A stretch of DNA of 64,000 bases from Circinella umbellata (Eukaryota > Mucoromycota > Mucoromycetes > Mucorales > Lichtheimiaceae): NCBI GenBank assembly GCA_025093555.1, contig JAIWNF010000022.1, positions 496,001 to 560,000 of the forward strand, given 5' to 3'. A program made the translations under genes and the position numbers. Under the pieces are notes generated by a model. It worked only from the letters and a program-made list of their open reading frames with translations, searched no databases and was not told where the DNA came from. This document shows, piece by piece, positions 50,079-62,150 of this stretch (the stretch's first letter is position 1; each line of letters starts with the position of its first letter).

Positions 50079-50689
50079 TGAAGTAATAAAGAGTCAGTAA
50101 ACAAGCAAAAAAAAAGAAGCTAAACTATCATATGCTATCTTTAAAAAAAATACACGCGTAAAAGTCTTTGTAGTTTACATATTTATTGTGTTCCATCAAT
50201 GATTCAAGTCGTCATCGTTTTATATGTAGATTCCTTTTTCCACGTTCCCATTGTCTACTTTTTTTTTTGCTTTGTTTGCTAAGCATTTTATTAGGTCAGT
50301 TATGTTTTACGTGTTTCGTTTTGAAGAAATACCCTTACAAATGCGACAGTAAAATTTTGGAATCGTCATCGATAATTTTGACTCTGCTTTTTATTATGGA
50401 CACTCGACTTTATATAATTTTTAAAAGAAACAACAACTTGATATAATTACGCGGTATACTGACATCTATATACGCTATATACAGTTATGAGAATCAAAAT
50501 TTCTTATTATATCGTTATATATACAGACAGTAGCAATAATCCCCTTCTTTTTATCTTTAACTAGCACGAGCTGCATAAATGTGGCTTTTTTTTAGGATAT
50601 GCCGAACTCAGCATGAATTTCTTCAATATAATAAAATCTTTGGAAAACGCTTTTTTCGAATCCTTTTCTATATATTTTTTTTAATAAAA
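50079..50689. other. Spacer and promoter of RRP8
   Basis: About 600 bp, AT-rich. An upstream ATG at 50579 is in frame with RRP8 and would add 37 mostly aromatic/hydrophobic residues. I regard it as leader sequence because the Rrp8-like start ([13 protein letters not shown]) follows at 50690. Confidence 0.45.
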
Positions 50690-52587
50690 ATGCAACCTTT
50701 GTTTGAAGCAACAGGTTGGTCATTACCTTCATCGATCGCTCCTCAAAAATCGAAAAAAGGAAATAAAAAAGCATCCAATAATACATCAACAAATCCATCC
50801 AAACCCAATAATAACCAACAAGAACAACAACAAGAAGAATCTGTTTCTAAACAAGCTGATCAACTTCAAGATCAACTTGATAGACTTAACAAAAAAAATA
50901 ACAATAATAGTAATAATAATGAACCTAAGCAACAGCAACAAAAGAATAAAAACAAGAATAAACGTCAACGTCAACAGCAAAAAGGACAACAACAACAACA
51001 ACAACAGCCAGAAGAAAAAGTAGATCAAGATCAGGAACAAACCCAGAATGCTCCTCCAGCTAAAAAGGTCAAATTAAATGAAAAAAAGAATGAAGAACCC
51101 TTGAAAGAAGATAATACACCGTTACCATCAACAGAATCTCAACCTGTAGTTAACCAAGAAGGAAATAAATTAACAAAGAAACAAAAAAAGAATGCTAAAA
51201 AGCAACAACAACAAGAGGTTAAAAAGGATCAAGAAGAAAAAGAAACTGTTACTTTATCTACCCATGATGAAAAAGTAACTAAAAAACAAGAAAAGAAACA
51301 GATTACTAATGACCAGAAAGCCAAGTTGCAACAGGTAAAAAAAAAAAAGAGAGAAAAAGAAAAAGTGGTATCCATTACAAAAAGTGCTAAATGATGTCCT
51401 ATTAACTTAGTTGTTAGCAAAGAAAGAGGATAAAAAGCAACAACAGCAACCAGAAAAGAAACCACAACCCATCAAACAAACACAATTAGAAAAGAATAGT
51501 ATTACAAAGAGTAACACTTCTAAATTAACACCTTTACAACAAAAGATGAAAGAAAAATTATCTGGTGCACGATTCCGATGGTTAAATGAACAACTGTATA
51601 CCACGAAAGGAGATGAATCATTTACTTTATTTAAAGAAAAACCAGAACTTTTTGATGAAGTATGTATAGTCTATTGAAGGAAATATTTATTGTTCGGGAA
51701 GAAGTGGGATAATTAATATAAACCTTTCTTTTAAAAGTATCATCAAGGTTTTCGACATCAAGTAGAATCATGGCCAGTCAATCCTGTCGATGTGATTGTT
51801 AAACAGTTATCTAAACTTCCTGCTGGAACTGTCATAGCCGATCTTGGGTGTGGTGATGCTAAAATTGCACATACTTTGAAGAAACAAAAAGTTTTAAGTT
51901 TTGATATGGTTTCAAAGAATGAAAAAGTTGTTGCATGTGATATTTCAAATGTAAGTAACTTATACTACAACATGTCAAATTTTCTTTGGTTATATATATA
52001 CTTACTCTATTTTTTTTTATATTAGATTCCTCTTCCTGAAGGGTTTGTAGATGTTGCTGTATTTTCATTAGCATTAATGGGTACTAATTATTTAGATTTC
52101 CTTAAAGAAGCAAGACGTATTTTAAAACCAGGGTAAATATATATTTTTATCATTTTTGGTTGCATAGTTACCATCTTGATATCATTATAACTAATCCATT
52201 TATATAGAGGTGAATTAAAAATTGCTGAGGTTGTAAGTCGTTTCACTGATGTGGAAGAATTCATTGAGCTTTTGGAACAATTGGGTTTTGAGTTTATTGA
52301 CAAGGTAATATATTTTATTTTGTCCCCCAAGATAATGATTCATTTCGTTCAAAAGAACTAATGATTCTTTTTATATATAGGATGATTCAAATAAGATGTT
52401 TATCATGTTCTACTTTACAAAGCAAGAGGTGGATGTAGATGATCAAATTGATAAAGAAATGTTGGAAGGATTAAGTAAAGCTCAAAAACGAGCTTTAAAG
52501 AAAGGTGCAGGTGTTCATGTGAATCAAAACAAATTACAAAAGAAATCTGAAAAATTATTGAAACCATGTGTATACAAAAAACGATAA
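50690..52587 (+). CDS. RRP8: 25S rRNA adenine-N1 methyltransferase Rrp8
   Basis: Nucleolar SAM-dependent enzyme that methylates N1 of an adenine in the large-subunit rRNA and supports early pre-rRNA processing. 505 residues in six exons: 50690-51334, 51411-51659, 51738-51950, 52026-52132, 52208-52304 and 52381-52587; all phases fit, and the five introns are 75-78 bp. The first 250 residues are Gln/Lys/Asn-rich and disordered after the N-terminal [10 protein letters not shown]. Catalytic part: [15 protein letters not shown], then [23 protein letters not shown] motif I is [13 protein letters not shown] near 330-342. Then [38 protein letters not shown] and NKMFIMFYF. The C-terminus is Lys-rich ([11 protein letters not shown]). 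The end of the gene lies 40 bp from that of the next gene (tail to tail). Confidence 0.95.
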
Positions 52588-52627
52588 TAAAAATAAATAA
52601 TAAGAATGAAATGGTATATTATTATTA

Positions 52628-53821
52628 TTATGTTTGATTTAATCTTTCAATAAATGATCCTTCTGCTTGTTCAAATGCAGTTTCACCAGATGAATCTCGT
52701 ATAGTTTGATCACAGCCATATTTTAATAATAATTGAGCAGTTTCTAATTGTTCTGATATACAGGCTATATCGATATATATGTATATATTAGATATATTCT
52801 TATGTTTTTTTTTCTCTTCCTCTCTCTCTTATAATCTTACCATAATGGAGTGGTGTTTCTTCATCATTGGTCTGTTATAAATATATTTTTTAATATATAT
52901 ATATATACATGTCACTAAGAATAGTTTTTACATACCTTTGCGTTGACATTAGCACCTAGTTCTAACAAAAGCTTAACTGTATCTACATTTCCTCTATCAC
53001 AAGCATGATGAAGTGCTGTAAGACCCTAATATATATATATATATATATTCTCATTATTAAATAGGATATTAGAATACATCACAACCGCACTTACATCTTC
53101 ATCTTGACTATTTAATAGATTCTTTTGATTTGTGATAGTATTTCGTACACCCTCCAAATTATTTTGTCGTGCATAACCAAATAAATCTTCAGTATCTTCA
53201 CTAAATAAATATATTTTTGGTTATTCTTTTTCTCCCCCTTCAACGTCAGTTATAATATATATATCTATACCTGGTATCACTATCATAGGCCATCATGCTC
53301 ACTGCAACTGGTTTTCCCGTTGACTTTACCTAAGTTCAATATTAACTGAAGTTATTTTTCGGGGAAGGGTCTTAATAATAAAAATGGCTCTTAAAAAGAA
53401 AAAACAAGTTATTTTACTGTAGTATCCTCATCATCAGATAATTCATAGACCCCTTCTTGACGCGACCAGCCCACTTTAAAACTTTCTACTGTTTCAACAT
53501 AGATTTGTTTGGCTTTTTCCATAGACATGCCACGTAATTCATTCCAAGCATCCCATTTGGCTCGACCCACAAATTCAAATAAACTTGGTTTGGATACGTT
53601 ACAATCACCTACTGTCGCTTGCTTGAATAAACCATACACCTATTTACATAGAAAAAAAAAGTTTGTTTTTGTGCGTCGTATTCAAAACTTTCTTTTTTTT
53701 CCAAAGAGGTTTCTATAGCTGACGCTATGAAATTGATGTTTACCTTTAATTTTTGGTCATTGGATAAAGGTACATTATGGGTATTTAAAAATGTAGAAGC
53801 TTGTTCGAAATGATCACTCAT
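52628..53821 (-). CDS. Acyl-CoA-binding domain and ankyrin-repeat protein (ACBD6-like)
   Basis: 240 residues that combine an acyl-CoA-binding domain with ankyrin repeats, as in ACBD6, which carries long-chain acyl-CoA and supports protein N-myristoylation in animals (established knowledge). Seven exons: 53821-53744, 53639-53418, 53329-53271, 53200-53095, 53025-52936, 52871-52841 and 52764-52628; phases fit. The ACB domain (residues 1 to about 90) has the family landmarks KLKVYGLFKQATVGDC and KWDAWNELRGMSMEKAKQIY. A short linker follows. Then come ankyrin units EDLFGYARQNNLEGVR, GLTALHHACDRGNVDTVKLL and ETPLHYACISEQLETAQLLL; the last one is partial. Length is close to animal ACBD6 (about 280). 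It converges with RRP8. Confidence 0.93.
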
Positions 53822-54924
53822 GTTGAAAAAGAAAAAAAGTGGATATATGTTAATTATTAAAAAGGCGCGAGTTAAAGAAGCAAAAATTTCATTTTATTAT
53901 GCAACCAATGGAATGGGGTGTATAGCAGTTTTGTTTTTTAAATCAAAAAACAGATAGACCATATAACTTGTGAATTCTTTTATATCGAGGAAGTAGTTGG
54001 ATTTATATATTGATAATATCCTCTTCCCCAACCCAGCAGTCAATACATAATACCTGTTCTTTGCTTCCCCCTGGAAATAGGGTTTCACATTCAATTGATA
54101 TGCAAATATCACAATCATTCATTATCAACTTATTAAAATAGAAAAAATCAAATTGACTTTTCTTAGCCATTTAGTTTACTTTAGACTATTATATATATAA
54201 AAAAACCTTAGTATACTGTGTAAACTAGAACCACATAGTACCCTATCAACATCATTAGACTCCAGTCTTTTGAACGATCCAGAACATCCTTTATATACCT
54301 TTCCATGTAAGTTTTTGTCGCTGTAGCAGTCGTTTATTGCTTGTCAGTTGAGTAAGATAAAATGAATCTAGCAGCGGCATACATCCCTCATGCCTTGGTT
54401 TTCGTGTAATAAAGTATGTATGTTTTTGTATTGTTTTATATTGACCACCCCACATAATATGAGGATATATATCGTTCTTGCTAGTTAATCTTTTTATATA
54501 CGTATATATATTTTTTCTTCTTTCTCCTCCATATCATGTTTTATATAGTTGGGTGTCTGTATCGTCTTCTCATTGCACTCGTTTTGAGAAAAGTACAAAT
54601 TCTTTTCTCGATCATATTGGCATTCTTGTCTGTGATAGATGACTAGTTTTCCCCACCGTAATAACAATAAGTTTGAAATAAAAAGTGGAAAGGAAACAAT
54701 AAAAAAAAGAAGATACTATTATGGTATATATATATATATATACATAGGATTTAAACCATGCTTTACTGATGCGTGCCAAATCAATAAAAAACAGAGTGGC
54801 TCAATTTCATTCAGATTAGTTTGGGAGAAAATGCCGCCCACCTATTTTTTCAATTTCCCAACCCTTTTTATATATTATTATATATACGTCCGCTTTCTCT
54901 CTCTTTATTGATTATAATCCAATT
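53822..54924. other. Divergent region between the ACBD6-like gene and LSM6
   Basis: About 1.1 kb between two start codons pointing away from each other, so it should hold both promoters. It is AT-rich with (TA)n runs, including one near 54725-54741. A 73-codon minus-strand ORF lies at 53897-54118. Confidence 0.45.
53897..54118 (-). CDS. Small ORF of uncertain status
   Basis: Not recognised. 73 residues from a true ATG: MIVIFAYQLNVKPYFQGEAK ... RYYVLTAGLGKRILS, ending in AIHPIPLVA. Composition is more protein-like than most frames in this AT-rich sequence. It lies in the 5' flank of the ACBD6-like gene on the same strand, about 75 bases upstream of that ATG. It could be a small gene, a relic or chance. 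Confidence 0.2.
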   Translation of the reverse strand: MIVIFAYQLNVKPYFQGEAKNRYYVLTAGLGKRILSIYKSNYFLDIKEFTSYMVYLFFDLKNKTAIHPIPLVA

Positions 54925-55439
54925 ATGGCCGACGAACAAAAACGAACACCTTCTGATTTCTTAAGTACAGTAATTGGACAACATGTTCTTGTGAAACTTA
55001 ATTCTGGCATCAACTATCGAGGTTCGTTGTTATTTGTTATATTATTATCATTAATCAACTTTTACTCCATTTAATATAATTCGATTGGATTCCCTCCCCC
55101 TCCCTTCTTGTTACGCGTTTCTTTCTAATCTGAACTTTTATTATTATTACACATGTCGATCAACTTATTTTATATATATATAGGTGTCTTGGCATGTTTG
55201 GATGGATATATGAATATTGCATTGGAAAATACAGAAGAATATGTTGATGGACGATTAAAGAATCGATATGGTGATACTTTTATTCGAGGAAATAACGGTA
55301 AAGCTTTTTACTTTTTCCTACTTGGTTGAAATATATATTGGCAGCATAATAATAATTGTCTATTCTTATACATATTGTCTCTATTTAATTTTTAATAGTA
55401 TTATACATTAGTGCTGAAAAGTCTGCGGATGCATCATAA
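54925..55439 (+). CDS. LSM6: U6 snRNA-associated Sm-like protein LSm6
   Basis: Subunit of the LSm1-7 ring (cytoplasmic mRNA decay) and the LSm2-8 ring (binds the 3' end of U6 snRNA in the nucleus). 83 residues in three exons: 54925-55021, 55184-55297 and 55399-55439; phases fit. Sm1 motif: HVLVKLNSGINYRGVLACLD, then GYMNIALENTEEY. Sm2 motif: FIRGNNVLYISA. Length and order match LSm6 across eukaryotes. The short tail (EKSADAS) is variable. It converges with the OS-9-like gene. Confidence 0.97.
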
Positions 55440-55785
55440 TAAAACAAACAAAAAGTGTGGAATACAAAGAAAAAAAAATCATATATGTAATATATGCAAT
55501 ATATATAAATAATGGGATAAGAGCTTTAAAATGTTGAAAAAGGGGATAATAATGAAATGATGGAATTACCAATATAGTGAGATAAAGCACATAACGCTTT
55601 TGCAACAAGTGTAGATAAATCATGGTTGATTTATTTGGGATCAAGCTGTATGTTTGTCCATGTATCACAAAGCGAAGATCAGGTAAATTTATTACAGTTA
55701 TTATTAGTAGTAGTAATTGAAAATGAAGATGAAAAGAAGTGAAAAAGATAGGATCATGAATTTATAAAAAAAAAAGGAATAGGAT
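55440..55785. other. Convergent 3' spacer between LSM6 and the OS-9-like gene
   Basis: About 345 bp between two facing stop codons. AT-rich, presumably both 3' untranslated regions. No gene seen. Confidence 0.5.
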
Positions 55786-57511
55786 TTATGGGAAATAAGT
55801 CATTTCATATGCTTTTCTGTTTCGTTGTTGTTCTTGATCTTCTTCTGCTTTCGTTGCCTTTTTCACTGGCTGTTGATTTTCATCTTTCTTGCCCTTGACA
55901 GAATTCACCATTTTTACATATGTTTCCATAAGTTTTTTCATATCCATACCTTCTTCAGGTACCAATGCACCATTTTCATCCACATGAAAATAGGCAATTT
56001 CGATCTCTTCTTTTTTGTTCGTATCATCATCACCTTGTTGTTGTCGTCCTTTTAATAAATTTTCAAATGATGATATTCCACCTCCACCCACTTGACGTTG
56101 TAAGTCATTAATTTGTGCAGTCAATCCAGATATAATTTGTAATAAATTTTCATTTGAATCCTGCATGGGTTGTTGTTTATTATGAATAGTTTGTTGGTGT
56201 AATATATTTTCATCCTTTTCCTCGTCCTTTTTATCCAATAATTCTTCTTTTTCTGCTTGGTGTACTTCTGGTTGAGTTTCTGGTTCGGCTGGTTCTTCTG
56301 TGACAGGTTGTTCTTCTTCCAATTGATTTGCCGATGTGGATTTAAGCATATGATCCGATACAATAGGATTACATTGAATCTTGTTGGCGTCAGATTGTGT
56401 TTGTGATGCCAACATCATTTCCTGACATAATCGAGGTGTTGTGATAATCATTTGATATTGACACGTAGTGACTTCTTGGAATATAGATATCCGATCATTT
56501 GAATTCATATCACAATGGAATTGGACTTCAATAGATCGTGGTTTACCAGTACGATCACATTCTGATCCACCAGTCCATCGTTGAGTTAGATAACGTTGAT
56601 CACCTACATGGCGTAAACTAGTGATTGGTTCGGTTATATCCATTTCTTCATTATTTGTTGTACTCGTAGTAGTACTATCATCCTCGTTATTATTATTGTT
56701 GGTTGGAGAAAAAAATCCAAGATAAAATGATTGTCCGTGAGGTGTTTGTTGTGGTGAATCCGTTTGAATTGCATTTCGATCAACGTGAAATTGACGGACG
56801 TGTTTTTTATGACAATATTCGTATGTCCAATAACCAGGTTTCTAATACATAAAAAAATAAAAATATAGATGAGAATCAAATTTCTTTACCATGATTATGT
56901 CTCATATATATATATATATTTACCTGATAATAAAGACATCCTTTATTAGTCAGTGGTTCCAATAGTTTTAATCCTCTTTCAATAATTTTTTGCGTATCTT
57001 GTTCGTTTGCTTTTTCGTTTTCATTCCCGCTTTCATTATTATTATTGTTATTAGCAGATCCGTCATTCTGTTCTTCAATAGTGGGTATTATGCATTGAAA
57101 AGGTTGACCATAAGCACTCATCATTATTACTTGTTTCGTTTTATCAGGTTGATTATTATATGTTATAAAATGAGTTGATAAAGCATCGTCCTAATGAATA
57201 ATAACATATATTTTAGTTAAAAATAATAATCTAAACTTCGCTTTATAATATATAATCGAGTTCATTAGTTTATATTATATATATATATATATATTTTTCA
57301 GCTGCAATACCTTGCTGTTGTCATTATTATCAAACCTCATTTCTTCTTGTTCAGCATCAACATAAACTGAAGATTCTGGAACTTTATCCTCGGTAAGAAC
57401 GACACGATATTTTGGTTTTGCAATAATATCTTCATAAACAAAAGAATATCCTACTGCCTGAAGAGGGAGTAGACCAGCTAATAATGCCAAAATTGTAACT
57501 CGTGATGGCAT
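55786..57511 (-). CDS. YOS9: ER lectin of the OS-9/Yos9 family (ERAD)
   Basis: Lumenal ER lectin that reads trimmed mannose on misfolded glycoproteins and passes them to the HRD1 ligase for degradation. 507 residues in three exons: 57511-57311, 57190-56924 and 56841-55786; phases fit. Signal peptide: MPSRVTILALLAGLLPLQAV, then GYSFVYEDIIAKPKYRVVL. The MRH domain runs from about 94 to 295: YGQPFQCIIP, KGCLYYQKPGYWTYEYCHKK and RQFH. It continues with YLTQRWTGGSECDRTGKPR and EVQFHCD, and ends EVTTCQYQMIITTPRLC. Cysteines and the likely sugar-binding Gln, Arg, Glu and Tyr are present. The rest is Glu/Gln/Lys-rich and probably coiled or disordered. No HDEL-type ER retention signal ends the protein (it ends MTYFP). 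An Asn-rich insert sits within the MRH region. Confidence 0.92.
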
Positions 57512-60066
57512 GGCTTATACGCTTTTTATTTTCTTTAAAAAAAAAAAAAGGCAAGTTAAAATAGTGCCACGTCGAAAGTTGTGTTTTTATTAGTGTCACA
57601 TCTATACTCTCATTTAGTGCATAAAATGACGGAGTTCTCTCCAATGATACCTTTTGTTTCTAACTTTTACAGTTGATATTTTTGATCCTATTCAAATATA
57701 TATTTCTCTATGAATTTCTTTTGTTAGAAAAAGAGGTAATCGTGTTTTAATCATGGTTTGAATCCAAAGACTTGATCTATGATAGTTTTTAGAGTTCTCG
57801 TTATCAACTTTACACCAATAAAAATAAATACCTTCATCATTTCTAATATTTTTTGACAGCAAGTTTGGCATATTGTAATAATTTTGGTTCATATATATAT
57901 ATGATAGAGAAGCAGATAGTTAAAAGAAAGAGAACATGTATGCTGGTATTGTGTGACATGATGGTCTACATCTTTTTAGTTAAGAAAAACATTTACCAGT
58001 TCTTTTGTTTCTAGTACTGTAAGTATTCAGACTTGTTCTACCTATATGTTACTTTATTATGAATCTGTACTGAAAACATGTATATAAAAATTATAGATCT
58101 AAACTTTCATGTTTCTTTTAATAACACTTAGTGTAGTTACATTTATTGATTTGTTACACTATCAAAATAATGTCGATTTATGATTCATTGGTCCCATCTA
58201 AGTCCTGTCAGGGTCGGAAGGATCCAATTTTCTTGAGTTGCCTCTATGTTTCAGACCCACGACACCAGCATTCATGATCTCATAAGTAAGTATTAGAATT
58301 AAAAGTGCTTATCATCAACATTTTTGTTATACTTGACATCATTTAATACTAATGAGATCCATGATAGTCCCCCCTCGCCCAATTTCATGGTGTCAGTTAA
58401 TGGTCCGGCAAACGATCCAATTTATACGTTTTTGCGAACGCCCGTGGTATAATGTTACGTAGTCAACCACAGACGTTTCTTATCGATTAATGATATTCCA
58501 AAGACTTCGCTCTTATGAACTCGTTTTTTTTTTTTCATTTTCTTCACATAATGACCATTAAAAACTCAAAAAGTTAAAAACAAAAAAAAAAGATGCAGGA
58601 TAAAAATGGAAGCACAGGAAACAACAAGTTCATAGGTAGCAAATTATGAATTAAAGTATCTTATTACTATGGTGTGATAAATTTGCATTTTCTACCTACA
58701 TGAAAAAAATTAACTTGATTACGTACATAAAATAGTTAAGCGAAATTATAAAAGCTTAATTTTATTATCATATAAATAGACGTAGCAGCAAAAATATTGA
58801 TAAATATATATTAAAAATGATGCAGAAGGAAAATACAATATGAAAGAGAAAGTTAAAAAGATTGTCAAAATATACACAATGAAACGTAAAGTACCTGTAT
58901 AAAGCCGACTGTTGCTCTTTTGTGTATGGGGTCTGTGCTTTCTCGGAGTTGCGCTTGTGAAACAACTGAGAATAATAAAAAGTGAGTGAGTAGTTGATCA
59001 CCATGACAAATGTGCTTCTTTATCGTTTGCTTCATAATCATTACCCTCTTCAAATTTTATTAGCACAAGCTTATACTTTATTGAGTAGCAATTTTATCTG
59101 TGCTATACTTTGATTGAAGTAGGCCAATGAAAAAAAAATTAAATTAAAACGCTCACGAAAGAAAAAGTTATATAAAAAAAGGGCCCCTGGTAATGTTTCT
59201 TTTTTCTTTAACGACAATGATCCAGGGAGAACAGAATATAGTCAGCGAAACGGTTTGGCCATGGCTGGGAGTAGTCCACTTCTTCTTTCGCCAACGGTTT
59301 CTAACTGATGTTAGCACAACGGCAAGAGTCCCTAGAGTTCACCGGTAATCAGCTATTTCAGCCCACTTCCGCTTACCCAAACTTTTGTTACCTAGCATTG
59401 GTCTCTTTTCTTTTTAAAAGTCGCAAGGTCCTTTTTTTTTACGCTTTCTTCTCCTTACAGGTTGTGAATTCATACCAAAACTGGAGCCTCGTACTAAAGA
59501 CTTTTTCTTCCTCTTATTATTAATCCTGATAAAAAAGGAACATCAAAGAAAGAATGAGATCAGTAACAACTGTCATAAACGGTTTCAGAGAATGATCTAG
59601 AATTAATATTTATACGTAATAGAACAAATATAATAGGTCCTCTCATCCATTCGTATAAAACATAGTTTAGCCATGATCGAATAAAATAAGATAGTTACAT
59701 AATTTAGAAAGAATATAAAAGAGTAGTTATTTTATTTCAGGAATAAACAGATTCTCAACTATATTTTACTTTAGTCCCATCTTTCTATTTTTTTACTACT
59801 CGTATTCATCTTAAAGATCCTTATGAAATTAACGGGGACCTTCTGTACTCATGTGGGGAAAATAAAATAATGCAATGAGATAAACGATGATCAAGAAATA
59901 TGATGAGGAAATAAAATAGTAAAAATGATAGGGTATAAGGTGTTCATGATAGTAGTAACACAGCCGTAGACGATCATCACTAAAAGATAATATTGAAAAT
60001 AATGCATAAAGCTTCATGTAGTGAGATGTATTGGATGTGTGGATTAGTGGAGAAGGAAGAAAGAAA
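57512..60066. other. Intergenic region upstream of the OS-9-like gene
   Basis: No gene recognised. Two features stand out: an imperfect inverted pair GATCTCATaagtAAGTATTA / TAATACTAATGAGATC around 58278-58354, and a 45-codon plus-strand frame from 59217 (MIQGEQNIVSETVWPWLGVV...) in a less AT-rich patch. Neither is enough for a call. Confidence 0.45.
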
Positions 60067-62150
60067 CTAATCTGTATTTTTACGAGATTTTTTAGCAGAA
60101 CTAGAGGCGTTCGAAGATTGAGCTTGGTTATCAATACTGAGAGAAAATGATGGAGGAAGTAAACTTGAATTATCAGTTGCCAATGGCGGGACACGGGTTT
60201 GACAGCACAAAGAATAAGTGTCATCGATAATGGCTTTTCCATATGAAGCTAATTCTAGCAGTGACACGATCTTTAAAACATAATCATCATTATCTGATGG
60301 ATACTCGAGTTCATTTGTTCGTCGAATTCGTACAATATGACCATCAGGAATATCAGCATCTATTAAACGAACAGCATCACCTATCGTATTTGATTTGTTT
60401 TAGCGCATATATTATCATCAGTCGTATATTATTATTAATCTTATTATTATTGTTTTGCATACATACCATTTATGTTATAACCAAGAATATGAGCCTTATG
60501 TATGAGTGAAGGACGACAGCTCACGATTTCATTCAACATATCCTTGAAAACGAATGGGAGTTTCAGCATGGAATCCTCGAATTCTTTTGAATTATCTTTT
60601 GTAGGACTTGCCTCTATTCCACCCAATTCGGTGCTCCTGGTAATATAAATTGTACAGTGAGTATTTGTTAAACCGGTACTCGATATATGTGAGAGTTTGT
60701 ACCGGTTTAGCGAAATACCGGTTTAACGAGCACCGGTTTAGCGCATACTCACTGTATCAAGTCTGCGACCGATCTCATCAGCAGCGGGTAGTTTGCGTTA
60801 TGAATTCAAGGTCTTAGAATGAGAGGTACTACATTTTTCCTTTATTTAAATACGTAATAAAATAAAGATGAGTATTTTGTCAACACTAAATATCCATTTT
60901 TTTTTGTTTTTGCCAGCCTCATCCAAATAAAATGTTATACTCACCCCAATGCTTCAATGCCCGAGTCTCGATAAATAGTGTTTAATAAACCCCATAAATA
61001 ATATAGTTTGTCATTTTCCAACATATTTTGAGTAGATGTACGTGCGCCAGGGATAAAAAATGTTGCCGTTTACATTAACGTTTGGGATAGCCACGCAAGC
61101 AAAGGTTCTTCAATGGGGTGGTGATCAATCAGTCGTCCATAATTATAAACATCTAAAGCAGATTTCTATATATATATTATACGACGATAACCGAAATAAA
61201 TTAAGAATATTGAAATTCACAAGTAGTGTTACCGTTTACATACACTGACTTACCAACTTTTCAATCTGCTCAAACTTGGGTTTCAGTTCTCCGTGTACGC
61301 GTCGAAGGATAGGCTGTCCGCTATTCTTTAGTTCATTCAGCTCTTCCTTGTCAAAATAATCGGCCCAATTCAAATCATCCGTGTCAAGAATAAATGATAA
61401 ACTAGGACTGAAGAAGAATTAGTGTCTCGTTTCGTTTTTTGTTTTTTTATTTATTCCGCATGAACAATACTTACTGGACGTAGGTAAGAGTTGCAACAAA
61501 CTCACGCATTTTTCTTTCAACTGACCACGGTGTCCTTTCTTCGGTTATGGCTTGTTGTTTGGTTGCCTTCAGCACCCAGCATGTACTTTCATCTTGTAAC
61601 AATGCATCATATAATTTCAACACCTTTTCGCGGTCAATCGTTGAAAGCTTGGTTTTTAAACTTGGGCAAGTAGAAGAAGGGGACGAAGAAGAAGATGCTA
61701 CTGGTGCCGGTATTGATCTCGATTCTGCTGGTGCTGATGTATTGGGTTCACGTTCATCATTTAGCTTTTTCTCAATAGATTTCCATGATACCTTCGTATT
61801 GTCCTATTATGCAAATAGTATTAGTCTTACTTATTTAGCCAAAGTTATTTTATTATCAATCTTTGCATTTACCAATTGTATTCCAAGTTCACTAGCACAA
61901 GTTTGAAAGTTCTTGGCCCATACACCTTGATAATCAAAATTTACATCAGCAGCAAGAGCACTTTGAATGATTTCACTTTCCATGCCATCGATAATAGCTT
62001 GGAGATGGATTGATTTATTCTGTTTTATACCACTCAAAAACGAACGGATCACTGGTATATTATTAGTCGTTCTTTTTTTAAAAAAAAAAGTTATCAGAGG
62101 AGATGTATTACTTTACCTTTGTATCTTGCAGTAGCGCTTTGATTAGTCAT
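60067..62150 (-). pseudogene. Seven-exon gene of unknown family with an in-frame stop
   Basis: Not recognised. Exons: 62150-62117, 62051-61873, 61803-61475, 61407-61254, 61165-60945, 60636-60467 and 60380-60067. All splice phases agree, giving 465 sense codons plus one TAA inside exon 5 (61072-61070). The frame stays open and protein-like on both sides of it (LLAWLSQTL before, IPGARTSTQNMLENDKLYYL after), and no AG acceptor is available to splice it out. N-terminal blocks: FLSGIKQNKSIHLQAIIDGM and DYQGVWAKNFQ. Middle: Pro/Ser-rich linker, LKLYDALLQDESTCWVLKAT, SFILDTDDLNWADYFDKEEL. C-terminus: MLNEIVSCRPSLIHKAHILG, VRLIDADIPDGHIVRI and a Ser-rich end. Intron 5 (60944-60637) holds a MITE. I call it a recent pseudogene. 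A sequencing error or stop read-through are alternatives. Confidence 0.6.
60655..60754. mobile_element. 100-bp MITE with CAGTGAGTAT ends and TA target duplication
   Basis: Terminal inverted repeats: CAGTGAGTAT at 60655 and its exact complement ending at 60754. Similarity extends to 27 bases with four mismatches, through TAAACCGGT. A TA dinucleotide flanks both ends, as expected for the Tc1/mariner/pogo superfamily (established knowledge). The interior has three ACCGGTTTA copies and no coding capacity. It lies in intron 5 of the unknown seven-exon gene, so splicing would remove it. Confidence 0.85.

Noticed and set aside
54639..54911. 90-codon plus-strand frame before LSM6
   Set aside because: Tyr/Ile runs come from a (TA)n repeat; it overlaps the LSM6 promoter and has no motif.
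59829..60242. 137-codon minus-strand frame overlapping the end of the seven-exon gene
   Set aside because: Overlaps the phase-consistent last exon in another frame and has Leu/Phe/Tyr-biased composition.
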